Below are positions 1 to 5,837 of a DNA stretch of 14,997 nucleotides, in pieces (position 1 is the stretch's first letter; every line of letters begins with the position of its first letter). Position numbers and translations under genes: made by a program. The notes below the pieces were generated by a model. That model was not told the origin of the DNA. It saw nothing but the letters and a program-made list of their open reading frames with translations, and ran no database searches. The stretch is from Phycisphaerae bacterium (GTDB taxonomy: Bacteria; Planctomycetota; Phycisphaerae; Sedimentisphaerales; SG8-4). The stretch is taken from positions 1 to 14,997 of the forward strand of contig JAUXAH010000016.1 of the NCBI GenBank assembly GCA_030614945.1. The letters run 5' to 3'.

Positions 1-260
1 GGCTTCTCGAATCGTATTGAGCCGGATGTTTTGTTCTATTCGAATTCGACTGGGCCGTAGTTTCTTTTCGATGGTTCGTGTACTGGGCCGTAGTTTGTTT
101 TCCCTGTGGTGTGGTGTGTAACTTTACGTTACACACTACAATCGGTTTTTCGATTTGATTCCGGTTGTCCCCCTCTTACTTTTACGTTGTACTATATCGG
201 GTATTTTACCTGGTTTTTCGCTCGATGTCCCCGCTTCTTCCGATGCGCCCCACCGATTTG
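1..260. other. Right-hand flank of a further unit, non-coding
   Basis: No convincing gene is seen here. The stretch holds a direct repeat, ACTGGGCCGTAGTTT, at 49-63 and 82-96, and an inverted repeat at 114-136 (GTGTGTAAC, 5-nt loop, GTTACACAC). From about 147 it matches the flank at 7254-7341 (TTTTTCGATTTGATTC, then TATCGG, then CTCGATGTCC). From about 185 it also matches 13995-14040 (TATCGGGTATTT and TTTTCGCT). It is therefore the boundary between unit 1 and another unit outside the window. The 74-codon plus-strand frame at 165-389 runs through the RNA hairpin and is not credible. Confidence 0.55.
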
Positions 261-305
261 GTGAAAGGTTTTTTCCGGGACTTCGAAGGGGGTAGTGACA
301 TCGAG

Positions 306-382
306 AGAAAAGTGGCGGCCGGCGTAATCGCTGTTAGGAGAATGAGGCTGGCCGGCCGCCTGCGAAGCGTAGAAAACTGTTT
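306..382 (-). ncRNA. Small hairpin RNA cassette 1a
   Basis: A strong promoter lies just upstream on the minus strand: TTGATT (411-416), 16 bp, TATAAT (389-394) with an extended -10 TGG. Transcription would start near 382. The RNA would carry a 22-nt leader, then a perfect 10-bp stem (351-360 with 314-323, GGCGGCCGGC / GCCGGCCGCC) closing a 27-nt loop, then a U-rich tract near 308-313. The complement of the loop contains TTAGGAGAATGAGG, which resembles a Shine-Dalgarno plus ATG. Architecture is shared with cassettes 1b, 2b, 2c, 3a and 3b. It could instead be only a promoter-terminator pair. Confidence 0.6.
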
Positions 383-418
383 ACGGTAATTATACCAAAT
401 TCACCAGGGGAATCAACT

Positions 419-492
419 GAAAAACGAGGCGGCCGGCAGATACCGTTTTGCAGAAAAGCTCTGCGCCGGCCGCCTGAAATAGAGGGTAGCAG
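419..492 (-). ncRNA. Small hairpin RNA cassette 1b
   Basis: The promoter is TTGACT (521-526), 16 bp, TACACT (499-504). A start near 492 gives an 18-nt leader, a 10-bp stem (465-474 with 428-437), a 27-nt loop and a U5 tract at 420-424. The loop can itself fold a small hairpin (GCAGA/TCTGC). The -10 to stem distance is 24 nt, the same as in four other cassettes. The loop complement has no clear start codon. Confidence 0.6.
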
Positions 493-527
493 CCAGCAAG
501 TGTACCAGATTTGCCGGGGAAGTCAAT

Positions 528-580
528 CCGCGGCTGAACGAGAATGGGCCGATGACGAGCTCGTCGGAGTTCAGCCGCGG
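528..580. repeat. Hairpin overlapping the end of the GNAT gene
   Basis: Twelve-base inverted arms at 528-539 and 569-580 (CCGCGGCTGAAC / GTTCAGCCGCGG) enclose 29 nt, including the inner palindrome GACGAGCTCGTC. The GNAT stop codon TGA sits inside the stem. The same structure with nearly the same sequence occurs at 14286-14336 in unit 3. It lacks a U-tract on the minus strand, so it is probably an mRNA 3' end or barrier structure rather than a classical terminator. Confidence 0.6.
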
Positions 581-1125
581 GCCTTCGTGAAGAGTTCGAT
601 GTTGTGCTTTTTGCCCTGGGGGGGATTCGGGGACCTGGTGTAGCCGTGCTTGTGATAGAAGTCGGCGGGGTCACCGGCTGACTGATCCATTTTGCTGCGG
701 ATGGTGTCGGGGTCCATGAGCTCGAGCATTTTGCGTCCGATGCCCTGGTGTCGAAACGTGCCGGCGACGAGGAGGTGGATCAAGACGCCCTGGTGAGTTT
801 TGACAGCCCAGCCCACTATGGAGTTTTCGACCAGGGCAATGAGTGTGGTGTACTTGGTGACGAATTTGAGGTGACGTCCTGCCGGCACGAAGTAATCGTG
901 TGCGGACCCGGGTATACCATCAGCCAGGCCCCGGCCGGCAAGCCAGAAGTCAACAAAGGCTATGATTGCGGGTATGTCCGATTCGTTGGCCAGGCGATAT
1001 TCGACCTGGCCAACGTGGCTCAGACTTTGACGTTGTTTTTTTTTGCGTTTTCCTGGTCCTCGCTGTCGCCAAACATCTCGATGATCATCTTGAGCAGCGC
1101 GATCAGGAATCGCAGTGCATTCCAT
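571..1125 (-). CDS. GNAT-family N-acetyltransferase (unit 1), start lost or frameshift-expressed
   Basis: The C-terminal ~145 residues are a GNAT domain. The acetyl-CoA loop motif RHQGIG follows the strand IHLLV, and the protein ends with the typical FYHKHGY segment. It aligns with the 188-aa GNAT of unit 3, but the first ~50 residues of that protein are absent. The conserved part begins near 1005. No ATG, GTG or TTG lies in frame before the conserved core except the ATG at 1125, which is inside the preceding 41-aa gene in another frame. Alternatively the ribosome enters by a -1 shift at the A AAA AAC heptamer at 1041-1035 in the 41-aa gene, giving a fusion. GNATs transfer acetyl groups to amines; the substrate here is unknown. 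Last gene of the late operon. Confidence 0.75.
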   Translation of the reverse strand: MECTAIPDRAAQDDHRDVWRQRGPGKRKKKQRQSLSHVGQVEYRLANESDIPAIIAFVDFWLAGRGLADGIPGSAHDYFVPAGRHLKFVTKYTTLIALVENSIVGWAVKTHQGVLIHLLVAGTFRHQGIGRKMLELMDPDTIRSKMDQSAGDPADFYHKHGYTRSPNPPQGKKHNIELFTKARG

Positions 1126-1145
1126 AGGTCAGATCCAAACTTCAT
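1020..1145 (-). CDS. 41-aa conserved helical peptide (unit 1)
   Basis: A small gene with Shine-Dalgarno AGAGGT upstream of its ATG. It encodes a peptide starting MKFGSDLWNALRFLIALLKM, with one amphipathic or hydrophobic helix (about residues 7-25) and a charged tail rich in Asp, Glu, Lys and Asn. Near-identical copies occur at 8316-8441 and, partly, at 14920-14997, always between the receptor-binding-type gene and the last late gene. The small size and position recall phage holin or lysis peptides, but that is inference from position only. Its 3' end carries nine consecutive A residues forming an in-frame A AAA AAC heptamer, a canonical -1 slippery site. Units 2 and 3 lack it. Confidence 0.8.
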   Translation of the reverse strand: MKFGSDLWNALRFLIALLKMIIEMFGDSEDQENAKKNNVKV

Positions 1146-1169
1146 GTCACTACCTCTTTCTGGTTTATG

Positions 1170-1838
1170 TTAAACGTGTTTTGCGTGGCTCACATCGAAC
1201 CAGTGTGAGCCGTTACATACAAGTGTCCATCCCCCGTACTCTCCGGTTAAGGTTTCATCGGCCCCGGCGTGGAGAAAGATGTCCTGATTGCCTGTGCCCT
1301 CGTTGTGCTCGAGGGTGACATCGTTGAGAGCTGCACAGAGCCGGACGACGTGGAGATGCTGGCCTTTGATGCCACCAACGAATCCACCGATGATGACGTT
1401 GTTGGCTGAACAGTCGATAAACAGGATTCCGATATCGGAAACGTCCACGTTGTCGGTTGGTCCCAGGGCTGAGTGCGTTTTGGTACCTGAGTACGGAGCT
1501 CCCATCGCACGGTAGCTCAAGATTGGGCCCCAGGGCTCCCACTGCTTGCCCCACGTGGTCCGGAGCGCGTAGTTGGGGCCGTCAAATTCGAGTGTCACTC
1601 GGTCGGGAAGTGCGGGTATGAGTCCGATTGTGAGCCGGATTGTGAATTCGTCCTGCCAGGCGGAGGCGCTGACGAATTTCGCAACTCCGTTGACTTCAGG
1701 TTTCCAGAGAGGGTGTGCCGGCTTGACGGTCTGGTCCATCGGGTACTTGAACGTCACCCAGAGATATAGGTATGTCTCCAGCCATTCGTGCTGGACGATC
1801 GCTTTTGCTGCATAGGGCCATGGACGCCATATATTCAT
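1170..1838 (-). CDS. Putative tail-fibre/receptor-binding-like protein (unit 1)
   Basis: 222 aa. The N-terminal part (about 1-110) is Trp- and Pro-rich and unrecognised. The C-terminal ~90 residues are beta-rich, with the sequence style common at the ends of phage tail-fibre proteins: VTLEHNEGTGNQDIFLHAG, then LTGEYGGWTLVCNGSHWF. In unit 2 the same position, between the W-domain repeats and the 41-aa peptide, is occupied by an unrelated tail-collar-like protein, which supports a swappable host-recognition or surface module. The ATG lies 14 bp after the stop of the W-domain frame, with a weak GGA upstream. The assignment is by motif resemblance only. Confidence 0.6.
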   Translation of the reverse strand: MNIWRPWPYAAKAIVQHEWLETYLYLWVTFKYPMDQTVKPAHPLWKPEVNGVAKFVSASAWQDEFTIRLTIGLIPALPDRVTLEFDGPNYALRTTWGKQWEPWGPILSYRAMGAPYSGTKTHSALGPTDNVDVSDIGILFIDCSANNVIIGGFVGGIKGQHLHVVRLCAALNDVTLEHNEGTGNQDIFLHAGADETLTGEYGGWTLVCNGSHWFDVSHAKHV

Positions 1839-1852
1839 GTCACTGTGTCCGA

Positions 1853-2131
1853 TTAGTGCTCGCCGGAAGCAACTGTGGCGATTCCGGTGGCTTCGCCTGC
1901 CGGTACGTAGTCACCCTCGATATTTGGGTCGATGCGGGTCCACCAATTATCGATGGGAATGCCGAGCAGGGTGGTTATTTTCCAGGCACCGGCAACATCC
2001 CACCAGATAAACCACGCACCGTCCAACCGGCGCAGGTAGGCTTGGCCTTGATATTCACCTGCGTAAACGTAATTACATGTCGCATCGGGCGTTAAAGTAC
2101 CGGTGACGTATGCCTTACCGCCCGGGCCTAA
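1853..2131 (-). CDS. Trp-rich decoration domain B (unit 1), no start codon
   Basis: A 92-codon open frame with no ATG, GTG or TTG near its beginning. It carries VTGTLTPDATCNY, then YLRRLDGAWFIWWD, and ends VASGEH. It is clearly homologous to domain A just upstream and to domain B of unit 2. The conserved N-terminal strand (VTGTL) lies directly after the domain A stop, so internal initiation would have to lose it. The frame is -1 relative to domain A, and the junction GGCACACACCCTTAGGC is identical in both units. The simplest reading is extension of domain A by -1 frameshifting at the stop, although no canonical heptamer is present. The fold is probably a small beta domain with a WWD core; function unknown, perhaps virion surface binding. 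Confidence 0.6.
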   Translation of the reverse strand, partial: LGPGGKAYVTGTLTPDATCNYVYAGEYQGQAYLRRLDGAWFIWWDVAGAWKITTLLGIPIDNWWTRIDPNIEGDYVPAGEATGIATVASGEH

Positions 2132-2481
2132 GGGTGTGTGCCTTCGGCAACTGTGGCTTCACCTATTGCCGTTCCACCAATGGCATAGACGCCGTTGATG
2201 TTCGGATCCGTTCGTGTCCAGTAGTCGGTACCCTGTACACCCAATACAGCAGAGATGGTCCAGGTATCGATACCGTCCCACCAGATGTAGTAAGCACCGT
2301 CCGCTCTTCGGGCATAGCCCTTGCCGTTGTGCCAGCCGACCGTTGTGTAATTGCATGTTGCATCAGGGGTTAGCGTGCCGGTAACGGCGTGCCTGGAAGC
2401 TATGCCCCAACAGCAAAAGGGTCGGCACGGAAGTGCGTGCTGCACCTGCTGTCCTTGCGAATGATCCTTGCCCGGCACCAT
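2128..2481 (-). CDS. Trp-rich decoration domain A (unit 1)
   Basis: The conserved part starts around 2403 and runs to 2128, about 90 residues: TGTLTPDATCNY, then GYARRADGAYYIWWDG, and ending GTHP. It lies in the -1 frame of the 234-aa gene and begins exactly at that gene's TAG. An in-frame ATG exists at 2481, inside the 234-aa gene and preceded by GGAG. But the 26 codons between that ATG and the stop are less conserved between units than the overlapping frame, so they look unselected. Expression may be by -1 frameshift from the 234-aa gene or by the internal ATG. A fused homologue in unit 2 (7642-8310) joins the same two domain types in one frame, supporting a fusion. Confidence 0.65.
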   Translation of the reverse strand: MVPGKDHSQGQQVQHALPCRPFCCWGIASRHAVTGTLTPDATCNYTTVGWHNGKGYARRADGAYYIWWDGIDTWTISAVLGVQGTDYWTRTDPNINGVYAIGGTAIGEATVAEGTHP

Positions 2482-3104
2482 ACCTTTTGTGTCTCCGTCA
2501 GGGTGAAGGGTGCATCGAGTTCGTGCGGCGGAGTCGGGCCTGTCGTATCGACTCCGGCAATCGAGCCGGCGTTCCGCCAGGGACCGTCAAAGAAGTTGCG
2601 ACTTTCGCTTTTCGGCTGGCCCATCTCGACGGACAGGTAAGCGCCGGTCTCGATGGCCCAGGCACGCGCAATGTCGAGCGTTAGCGTAAGCTTCTGTGTT
2701 GATGCAGAGCCGGCGACGGCGAAAGTGGGATCGGCACCGGGCAGGCCTTCATCGGTCGGTGCTGCGGTGATGAGGGAACCACCTGCAGTAATCAGCGCTG
2801 CGTTGCTGCGAATGAAGTGGTTGAATCCTGTCAGGACAATCGCTTCACCCAATGCGTTGTTCCAGTTGACCGTGTTGCCGTAGGTTTGCCAGGCGATCCG
2901 AATCTCATCGGTCATCGGCGATTCCCGCCACTGCTCAGCCAGCATCATCATCAGGATACGAGCTCCCATCTGACGGGGGGACCTGGGGTTGATCGGCTTG
3001 GTCCGGGGACGGACGTAGTTCCCGAACCTGTTTCTGGCGAAAACGTTGCCGGCTATCGAGCCGGACAGCTGAGTGATTCCGCCACCATACTTTGCGAGTG
3101 CCAT
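2400..3104 (-). CDS. 234-aa putative structural protein (unit 1)
   Basis: First late gene, with Shine-Dalgarno TAGGAG eight bases before the ATG. The N-terminus is Gly-rich with a repeated strand pattern (YGGGITQLSGSIAGNVFARN, then an Arg/Pro-rich stretch). The middle (about 50-115) is helical with Trp residues and the segment LTGFNHFIRSN. The C-terminal half looks like a beta sandwich with VEMGQP and KVWCRARI strands. Proteins of this pattern occur in prophage-like and environmental contigs as unnamed putative structural proteins; this comes from recall, not a search. The copy at 9355-10059 has the same length and is very close in sequence, the best-conserved gene pair here. Ends in TAG directly overlapping domain A in the -1 frame. 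Confidence 0.75.
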   Translation of the reverse strand: MALAKYGGGITQLSGSIAGNVFARNRFGNYVRPRTKPINPRSPRQMGARILMMMLAEQWRESPMTDEIRIAWQTYGNTVNWNNALGEAIVLTGFNHFIRSNAALITAGGSLITAAPTDEGLPGADPTFAVAGSASTQKLTLTLDIARAWAIETGAYLSVEMGQPKSESRNFFDGPWRNAGSIAGVDTTGPTPPHELDAPFTLTETQKVWCRARIIRKDSRCSTHFRADPFAVGA

Positions 3105-3136
3105 GTCACTGTCTCCTAAAAGAGGTTAATAAAAAA

Positions 3137-3164
3137 CGCGGACACGCACGAGCTCGTGTCCGCG
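3137..3164 (-). terminator. Late-leader hairpin, promoter-distal (unit 1)
   Basis: Minus-strand hairpin CGCGGACACG / CGTGTCCGCG followed by T6 (3131-3136), directly upstream of the Shine-Dalgarno of the 234-aa gene. It looks like an intrinsic terminator placed inside the leader, so it probably attenuates the late operon. Unit 2 has a hairpin of different sequence at the same place (10092-10119). Confidence 0.65.
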
Positions 3165-3172
3165 CTGGTGAG

Positions 3173-3202
3173 CTGCTCAGCCGCTGGAGGATGGGTGAGC
3201 AG
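3173..3202 (-). other. Middle hairpin of the late leader (unit 1)
   Basis: CTGCTCA (3173-3179) pairs with TGAGCAG (3196-3202) between the two terminator-like hairpins. Unit 2 has TCGACC / GGTCGA at the equivalent place (10127-10147). No U-tract follows. It may be an alternative or anti-terminator element. Confidence 0.4.
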
Positions 3203-3235
3203 ATTGCTCGCTTATGTCAAAGAGCGCAAAAAAGA

Positions 3236-3263
3236 GCCGGCCACGATTTTGCTCGTGGCCGGC
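3236..3263 (-). terminator. Late-leader hairpin, promoter-proximal (unit 1)
   Basis: Eleven-base arms (GCCGGCCACGA / TCGTGGCCGGC) with a 6-nt loop, followed on the minus strand by a U-run (TCTTTTTTGCG). It lies about 25 nt downstream of the expected late start site. Strong intrinsic-terminator geometry in a leader suggests regulated read-through. Confidence 0.65.
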
Positions 3264-3293
3264 CTGACTACAAGAAACATTTTGATACAGGGC

Positions 3294-3322
3294 ATCCTAC
3301 GAGGTTTTTTCGGTGAAGTCAA
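3294..3322 (-). promoter_or_regulatory. Late promoter (unit 1)
   Basis: TTGACT (3317-3322), 17 bp, TAGGAT (3294-3299) on the minus strand. The same elements, spacing and flanks occur at 10238-10266. Expected start near 3287, about 180 nt upstream of the 234-aa gene. It would drive the whole late operon. Confidence 0.75.
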
Positions 3323-3403
3323 GAAAAATCTTTGACCAGGGCAAAAAAAGATTGCGAGGATGGGCTGTGCTGCGTTAAATGGGTCGGTTTGGTGGTGCAG
3401 CAC

Positions 3404-3970
3404 TTACGGTTCGAAGAGGATTTTGATGTTGGTTGCGTCCTGCAGACGGCAGAATTTGTAAACGAGTTTACCATCCTCGAGGGGGCGGAGCTCCATAAAC
3501 AGGCTGGCAGCTTTTTCCATGTTGATTGACTTGAGGATATCGGTTGCCTGTGGGGTCCAGGTGACAACCGCGATTCCGTTGTACCCACAGAGAAAGGGCT
3601 CAGTACCATCGAAGTCATTATGCAGTACTGTCCCCTCTTGATAGCACGAGGGACTTATGCTGCTGTAGTAGTGATTGCCGATAGTGTCGTCGAGGTAAAG
3701 CCACGTATTGCCCACTCCCTGCATAACCAGATCGAACCGGACGGTCCATCCGCTCTGATCGTAAAACCAGGCACAGGGTTCCCTTGGATCCTGAGTCAGC
3801 TTGAACATACGATCGTTCGCCGGAGTTATGCATACGTCAGGGACTTGGTCGGTACGTCTTTTGACAATCGAGAAACGTGCGTAGAGATATTTCGGAGTCT
3901 TATCAGCAGCCCAGCACTGCAGACAATCGGCACCGTAAACGATTGGTATGTCCGGCATCGGTTGTCCCAT
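3404..3970 (-). CDS. 188-aa conserved protein of unknown function (unit 1)
   Basis: Last gene before the late promoter. The start at MGQPM is chosen because unit 2 has MGQRM with the same length, and AGG precedes the ATG. The N-terminal part carries ADCLQCW and DKTPKYLYARFS. The middle is variable and aromatic-rich. The last ~55 residues are strongly conserved between units, with AVVTWTPQATDIL and ending in ILFEP. No signal peptide or membrane segment is evident. The beta-rich, Trp- and Cys-containing composition resembles a virion or secreted component, but I do not recognise a family. Confidence 0.7.
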   Translation of the reverse strand: MGQPMPDIPIVYGADCLQCWAADKTPKYLYARFSIVKRRTDQVPDVCITPANDRMFKLTQDPREPCAWFYDQSGWTVRFDLVMQGVGNTWLYLDDTIGNHYYSSISPSCYQEGTVLHNDFDGTEPFLCGYNGIAVVTWTPQATDILKSINMEKAASLFMELRPLEDGKLVYKFCRLQDATNIKILFEP

Positions 3971-4045
3971 ACTGAAACCTCGCTTTTTCTCCCATCCCCT
4001 GAACCGAAAAGCCCCGCGGCGATTGAGCGGAAAGATAACTTTTGT

Positions 4046-4074
4046 ACGCTCAAAGCCGATAGGCTTTTGAGTGT
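4046..4074 (-). other. Hairpin upstream of the 188-aa gene (unit 1)
   Basis: ACGCTCAAAGCC (4046-4057) and GGCTTTTGAGTGT (4062-4074) form a stem with a GATA loop in the gap between the winged-helix and 188-aa genes. Unit 2 has an unrelated palindrome in the equivalent gap (10997-11015). Possibly a processing or attenuation element. Confidence 0.45.
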
Positions 4075-4079
4075 AAAAA

Positions 4080-4127
4080 GTTCCGCTTTTCCAGTAAGAG
4101 AGTGTCTTTCTCTCTTAATAAGATTAT
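4080..4127. other. Strongly conserved intergenic block (unit 1)
   Basis: About 50 bp just after the winged-helix gene are almost identical to 11025-11072, although the surrounding genes are diverged. The core is a hairpin, TAAGAGAG (4095-4102) with CTCTCTTA (4110-4117). Conservation above that of coding DNA suggests a regulatory RNA structure, processing site or protein-binding site. Confidence 0.5.
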
Positions 4128-4678
4128 GGGTGCAATTTTTTGCACCCCCTAAGGCCTTTTTTTTGGGCCTCTTTCTCGCGGGCTTTTTTGATGACCAGGT
4201 CGGCAACTTTTGCGGCCGTTTCCAGGGTCTCGCCGCGCCTCATCAGCTCGTTGACGATGTCCCGCTTGGTCCGCTCAATAAAGGCCGTGCTACTCCATCG
4301 GCCGGGCCCGCGAATCGGAGCTCGGGCGCGTCCACGTGGGCGCTTGCGTTTGCGCAGACTTTTGCCCAGGGCAAGGGTCCCGATCAGCTTGACCCAGTGC
4401 TCCGGGCTGGGCATTGCCCTGGTATGGATTTTGCGCTCTGGGCCGAATGGTTTTTCGATCCAGATGAAGCCGAGGTCCTTGAGATCCGCAAGCCAGTACT
4501 GGATGGTGCGTCTGCATCGATGAAACTTTTTTTGCAACCTCCAATTCCAAAGAAAGCATGTGTCCGGACCGAATGAGTACAGGTAACCGAGGAAGTCTTT
4601 TTCGCTGTTGTTCAACAGTCTGAATTCCTGACTGCGAATCCAGTATGGCAGCCGATGTTTTTTCCTTCGTTTGGCCAT
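4124..4678 (-). CDS. Winged-helix DNA-binding protein, putative replication initiator or regulator (unit 1)
   Basis: 184 aa, with GGAG 8 bases before the ATG. Residues about 22-80 form a helix-turn-helix or winged helix: SEKDFLGYLYSF, then LQKKFHRCRRTIQYWLADLK as the recognition region, then a wing (FIWIEKPFGPERKIH). This resembles the HTH_36-type domain common in plasmid and phage replication proteins. The middle is extremely basic (KRKRPRGRARAP) and the C-terminus is a Lys-rich helix. The recognition helix is nearly identical in unit 2. The gene lies directly downstream of the recombinase in the early operon. Replication initiation or transcription control are both possible; no catalytic Rep motif is visible. 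Confidence 0.7.
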   Translation of the reverse strand: MAKRRKKHRLPYWIRSQEFRLLNNSEKDFLGYLYSFGPDTCFLWNWRLQKKFHRCRRTIQYWLADLKDLGFIWIEKPFGPERKIHTRAMPSPEHWVKLIGTLALGKSLRKRKRPRGRARAPIRGPGRWSSTAFIERTKRDIVNELMRRGETLETAAKVADLVIKKAREKEAQKKGLRGCKKLHP

Positions 4679-4705
4679 AACCGCAGCTCCGTCGACGGTT
4701 TGATT

Positions 4706-5314
4706 CTACTCTTTTTGGTTCAGTGCTCCAATGGCTTTCTGCCGGTCTGTAGAGTTCGGGTGGGTGTAGATCTGGGTCGAGCTGAGGTTCTGGTGACCGA
4801 GCAGCTCCTGGATAACTCGTATCGAGGTCTTTGGCACTAACCTGGTTGCAAAGGTGTGACGCAAAAGGTGAGGGTGGATCTCGCGACCGATCGACAGTGC
4901 ACTTGCGGAGGCGATGATTCGCCGGACCTGGCGTGTGGTGATCGGGCGATGGCAAGTTCTTGAGTAGAAAGCGTAGCGTGGTTTCAGACATAGTTGATCA
5001 CTCCACCATTGACGCTGCATTATAGTAATCGCAGCGTCCAGGCGAATCGTGAGTGAGATGGTGCGTTCGTGTTTGTTCTTTGTCTGGTGTTTGTCGATCG
5101 TCAATGCGCTGACAGCAGCGTTGGCAAACCAGAGTTGGTCCTGCCGAAGCTGCACGAGCTCACCCACCCGGAGTCCGGCATCGAGCATGAGAAGTGCCAT
5201 CGTGAAGTTGCGGTGGTGTACCCTGGGCGGCGCTTTGTTGCCGGGTGGGGTTAGCAGGTGGAACAGCAGCTTGTCGCATTCCTCGGGCGTTAGTGTGTTG
5301 AGCTGAGTTTTCAT
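4706..5314 (-). CDS. Tyrosine recombinase, catalytic domain only (unit 1)
   Basis: 202 aa with the full active-site set: Arg49 (GLRVGEL), Lys79 or Lys81 (TKNKHE), His149 and Arg152 (HLLRHTF), His174 (LGHQNLSST) and Tyr183 (QIYTHP). These residues cut and rejoin DNA through a phosphotyrosine link in Xer-, phage- and integron-type recombinases. The protein starts only ~48 residues before the catalytic Arg, so the usual N-terminal core-binding domain is missing and the total is about two thirds of the normal length. It may need a partner for site recognition. The ATG overlaps the stop of the 93-aa gene (ATGA), with AAGGAG upstream. It is the probable integrase of the unit. Confidence 0.93.
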   Translation of the reverse strand: MKTQLNTLTPEECDKLLFHLLTPPGNKAPPRVHHRNFTMALLMLDAGLRVGELVQLRQDQLWFANAAVSALTIDKHQTKNKHERTISLTIRLDAAITIMQRQWWSDQLCLKPRYAFYSRTCHRPITTRQVRRIIASASALSIGREIHPHLLRHTFATRLVPKTSIRVIQELLGHQNLSSTQIYTHPNSTDRQKAIGALNQKE

Positions 5315-5592
5315 TTGTATAGCTCCTTAAAAAAATGTACGGCGTATTCGTTGATTCCGTCACGCTCCCTGGTAGTGAATCCGGCCTGGGCCTGGTCTTC
5401 TGTGAACTGTCCCAGGGCGATCTCGGGCGGGACGCTTACGTTTGTGGGGACACAACAGATTCGATCGTGGTAGAAGATGATGTGCCAGCAGTTTGTGTTC
5501 GATATCGTCCGGTGTTCTATGGCGCGGGTTATAGCTTCGAGTATTTTTTCCGGGTCGGCACACAGCCAACCTTTGGCTGTTCGTTTGGTCAT
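5311..5592 (-). CDS. 93-aa protein of unknown function (unit 1 only)
   Basis: Start MTKRTAKGWLCADPEKILEA is chosen because its ATG overlaps the preceding TGA (ATGA), and its own TGA overlaps the recombinase ATG in the same way, so it is translationally coupled on both sides. Predicted alpha/beta, with a helix at 14-28 and strands around CWHIIFYHDRICCVPTN; no membrane segment. Unit 2 lacks it completely and joins the 82-aa gene directly to the recombinase, so it was gained in unit 1 or lost in unit 2. Function not recognised. Confidence 0.7.
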   Translation of the reverse strand: MTKRTAKGWLCADPEKILEAITRAIEHRTISNTNCWHIIFYHDRICCVPTNVSVPPEIALGQFTEDQAQAGFTTRERDGINEYAVHFFKELYK

Positions 5593-5837
5593 GACAGATC
5601 CTTTCGTTGGGCTTGAAGTGGGTCGATACGTTTGAGGATTCGGAGGACATCGAGGGCGTGGAGTTGCCGGCAGACGATGTAGGCTTTCGAGACCTCGCAG
5701 ATTATTTTGTTGTCTTTGGTTCTGAATGCTTCCAGCATCAGCTGTCTGAATAGTTTTTCGGCGCGGTTGTAGTGACATGTGGTCATTGCTCGATCGGCCA
5801 GGTGAATCAGTTCGTAGAGTTTTTTGGTAGAGCTCAT
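5589..5837 (-). CDS. 82-aa helical protein (unit 1)
   Basis: Begins MSSTKKLYELIHLADRAMTT. All-helical, with a repeat-like pattern reminiscent of a TPR (NRAEKLFRQLMLEAF, then ALDVLRILKRIDP). The homologue at 12258-12506 has the same length. The ATG overlaps the stop of the upstream 49-aa gene by one base, and AGGA precedes it. Possibly a small adaptor or regulator in the early operon; no family recognised. Confidence 0.75.
   Translation of the reverse strand: MSSTKKLYELIHLADRAMTTCHYNRAEKLFRQLMLEAFRTKDNKIICEVSKAYIVCRQLHALDVLRILKRIDPLQAQRKDLS

Noticed and set aside
2128..2481. Domain A as an independent gene from the ATG at 2481
   Set aside because: Kept only as an alternative: the 26 codons upstream of the 234-aa stop are less conserved in this frame than in the overlapping frame, unlike a selected N-terminus.
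3620..4576. 318-codon plus-strand reading frame
   Set aside because: It lies antisense to the conserved 188-aa and winged-helix genes, which are supported by conservation, start sites and motifs in both units.
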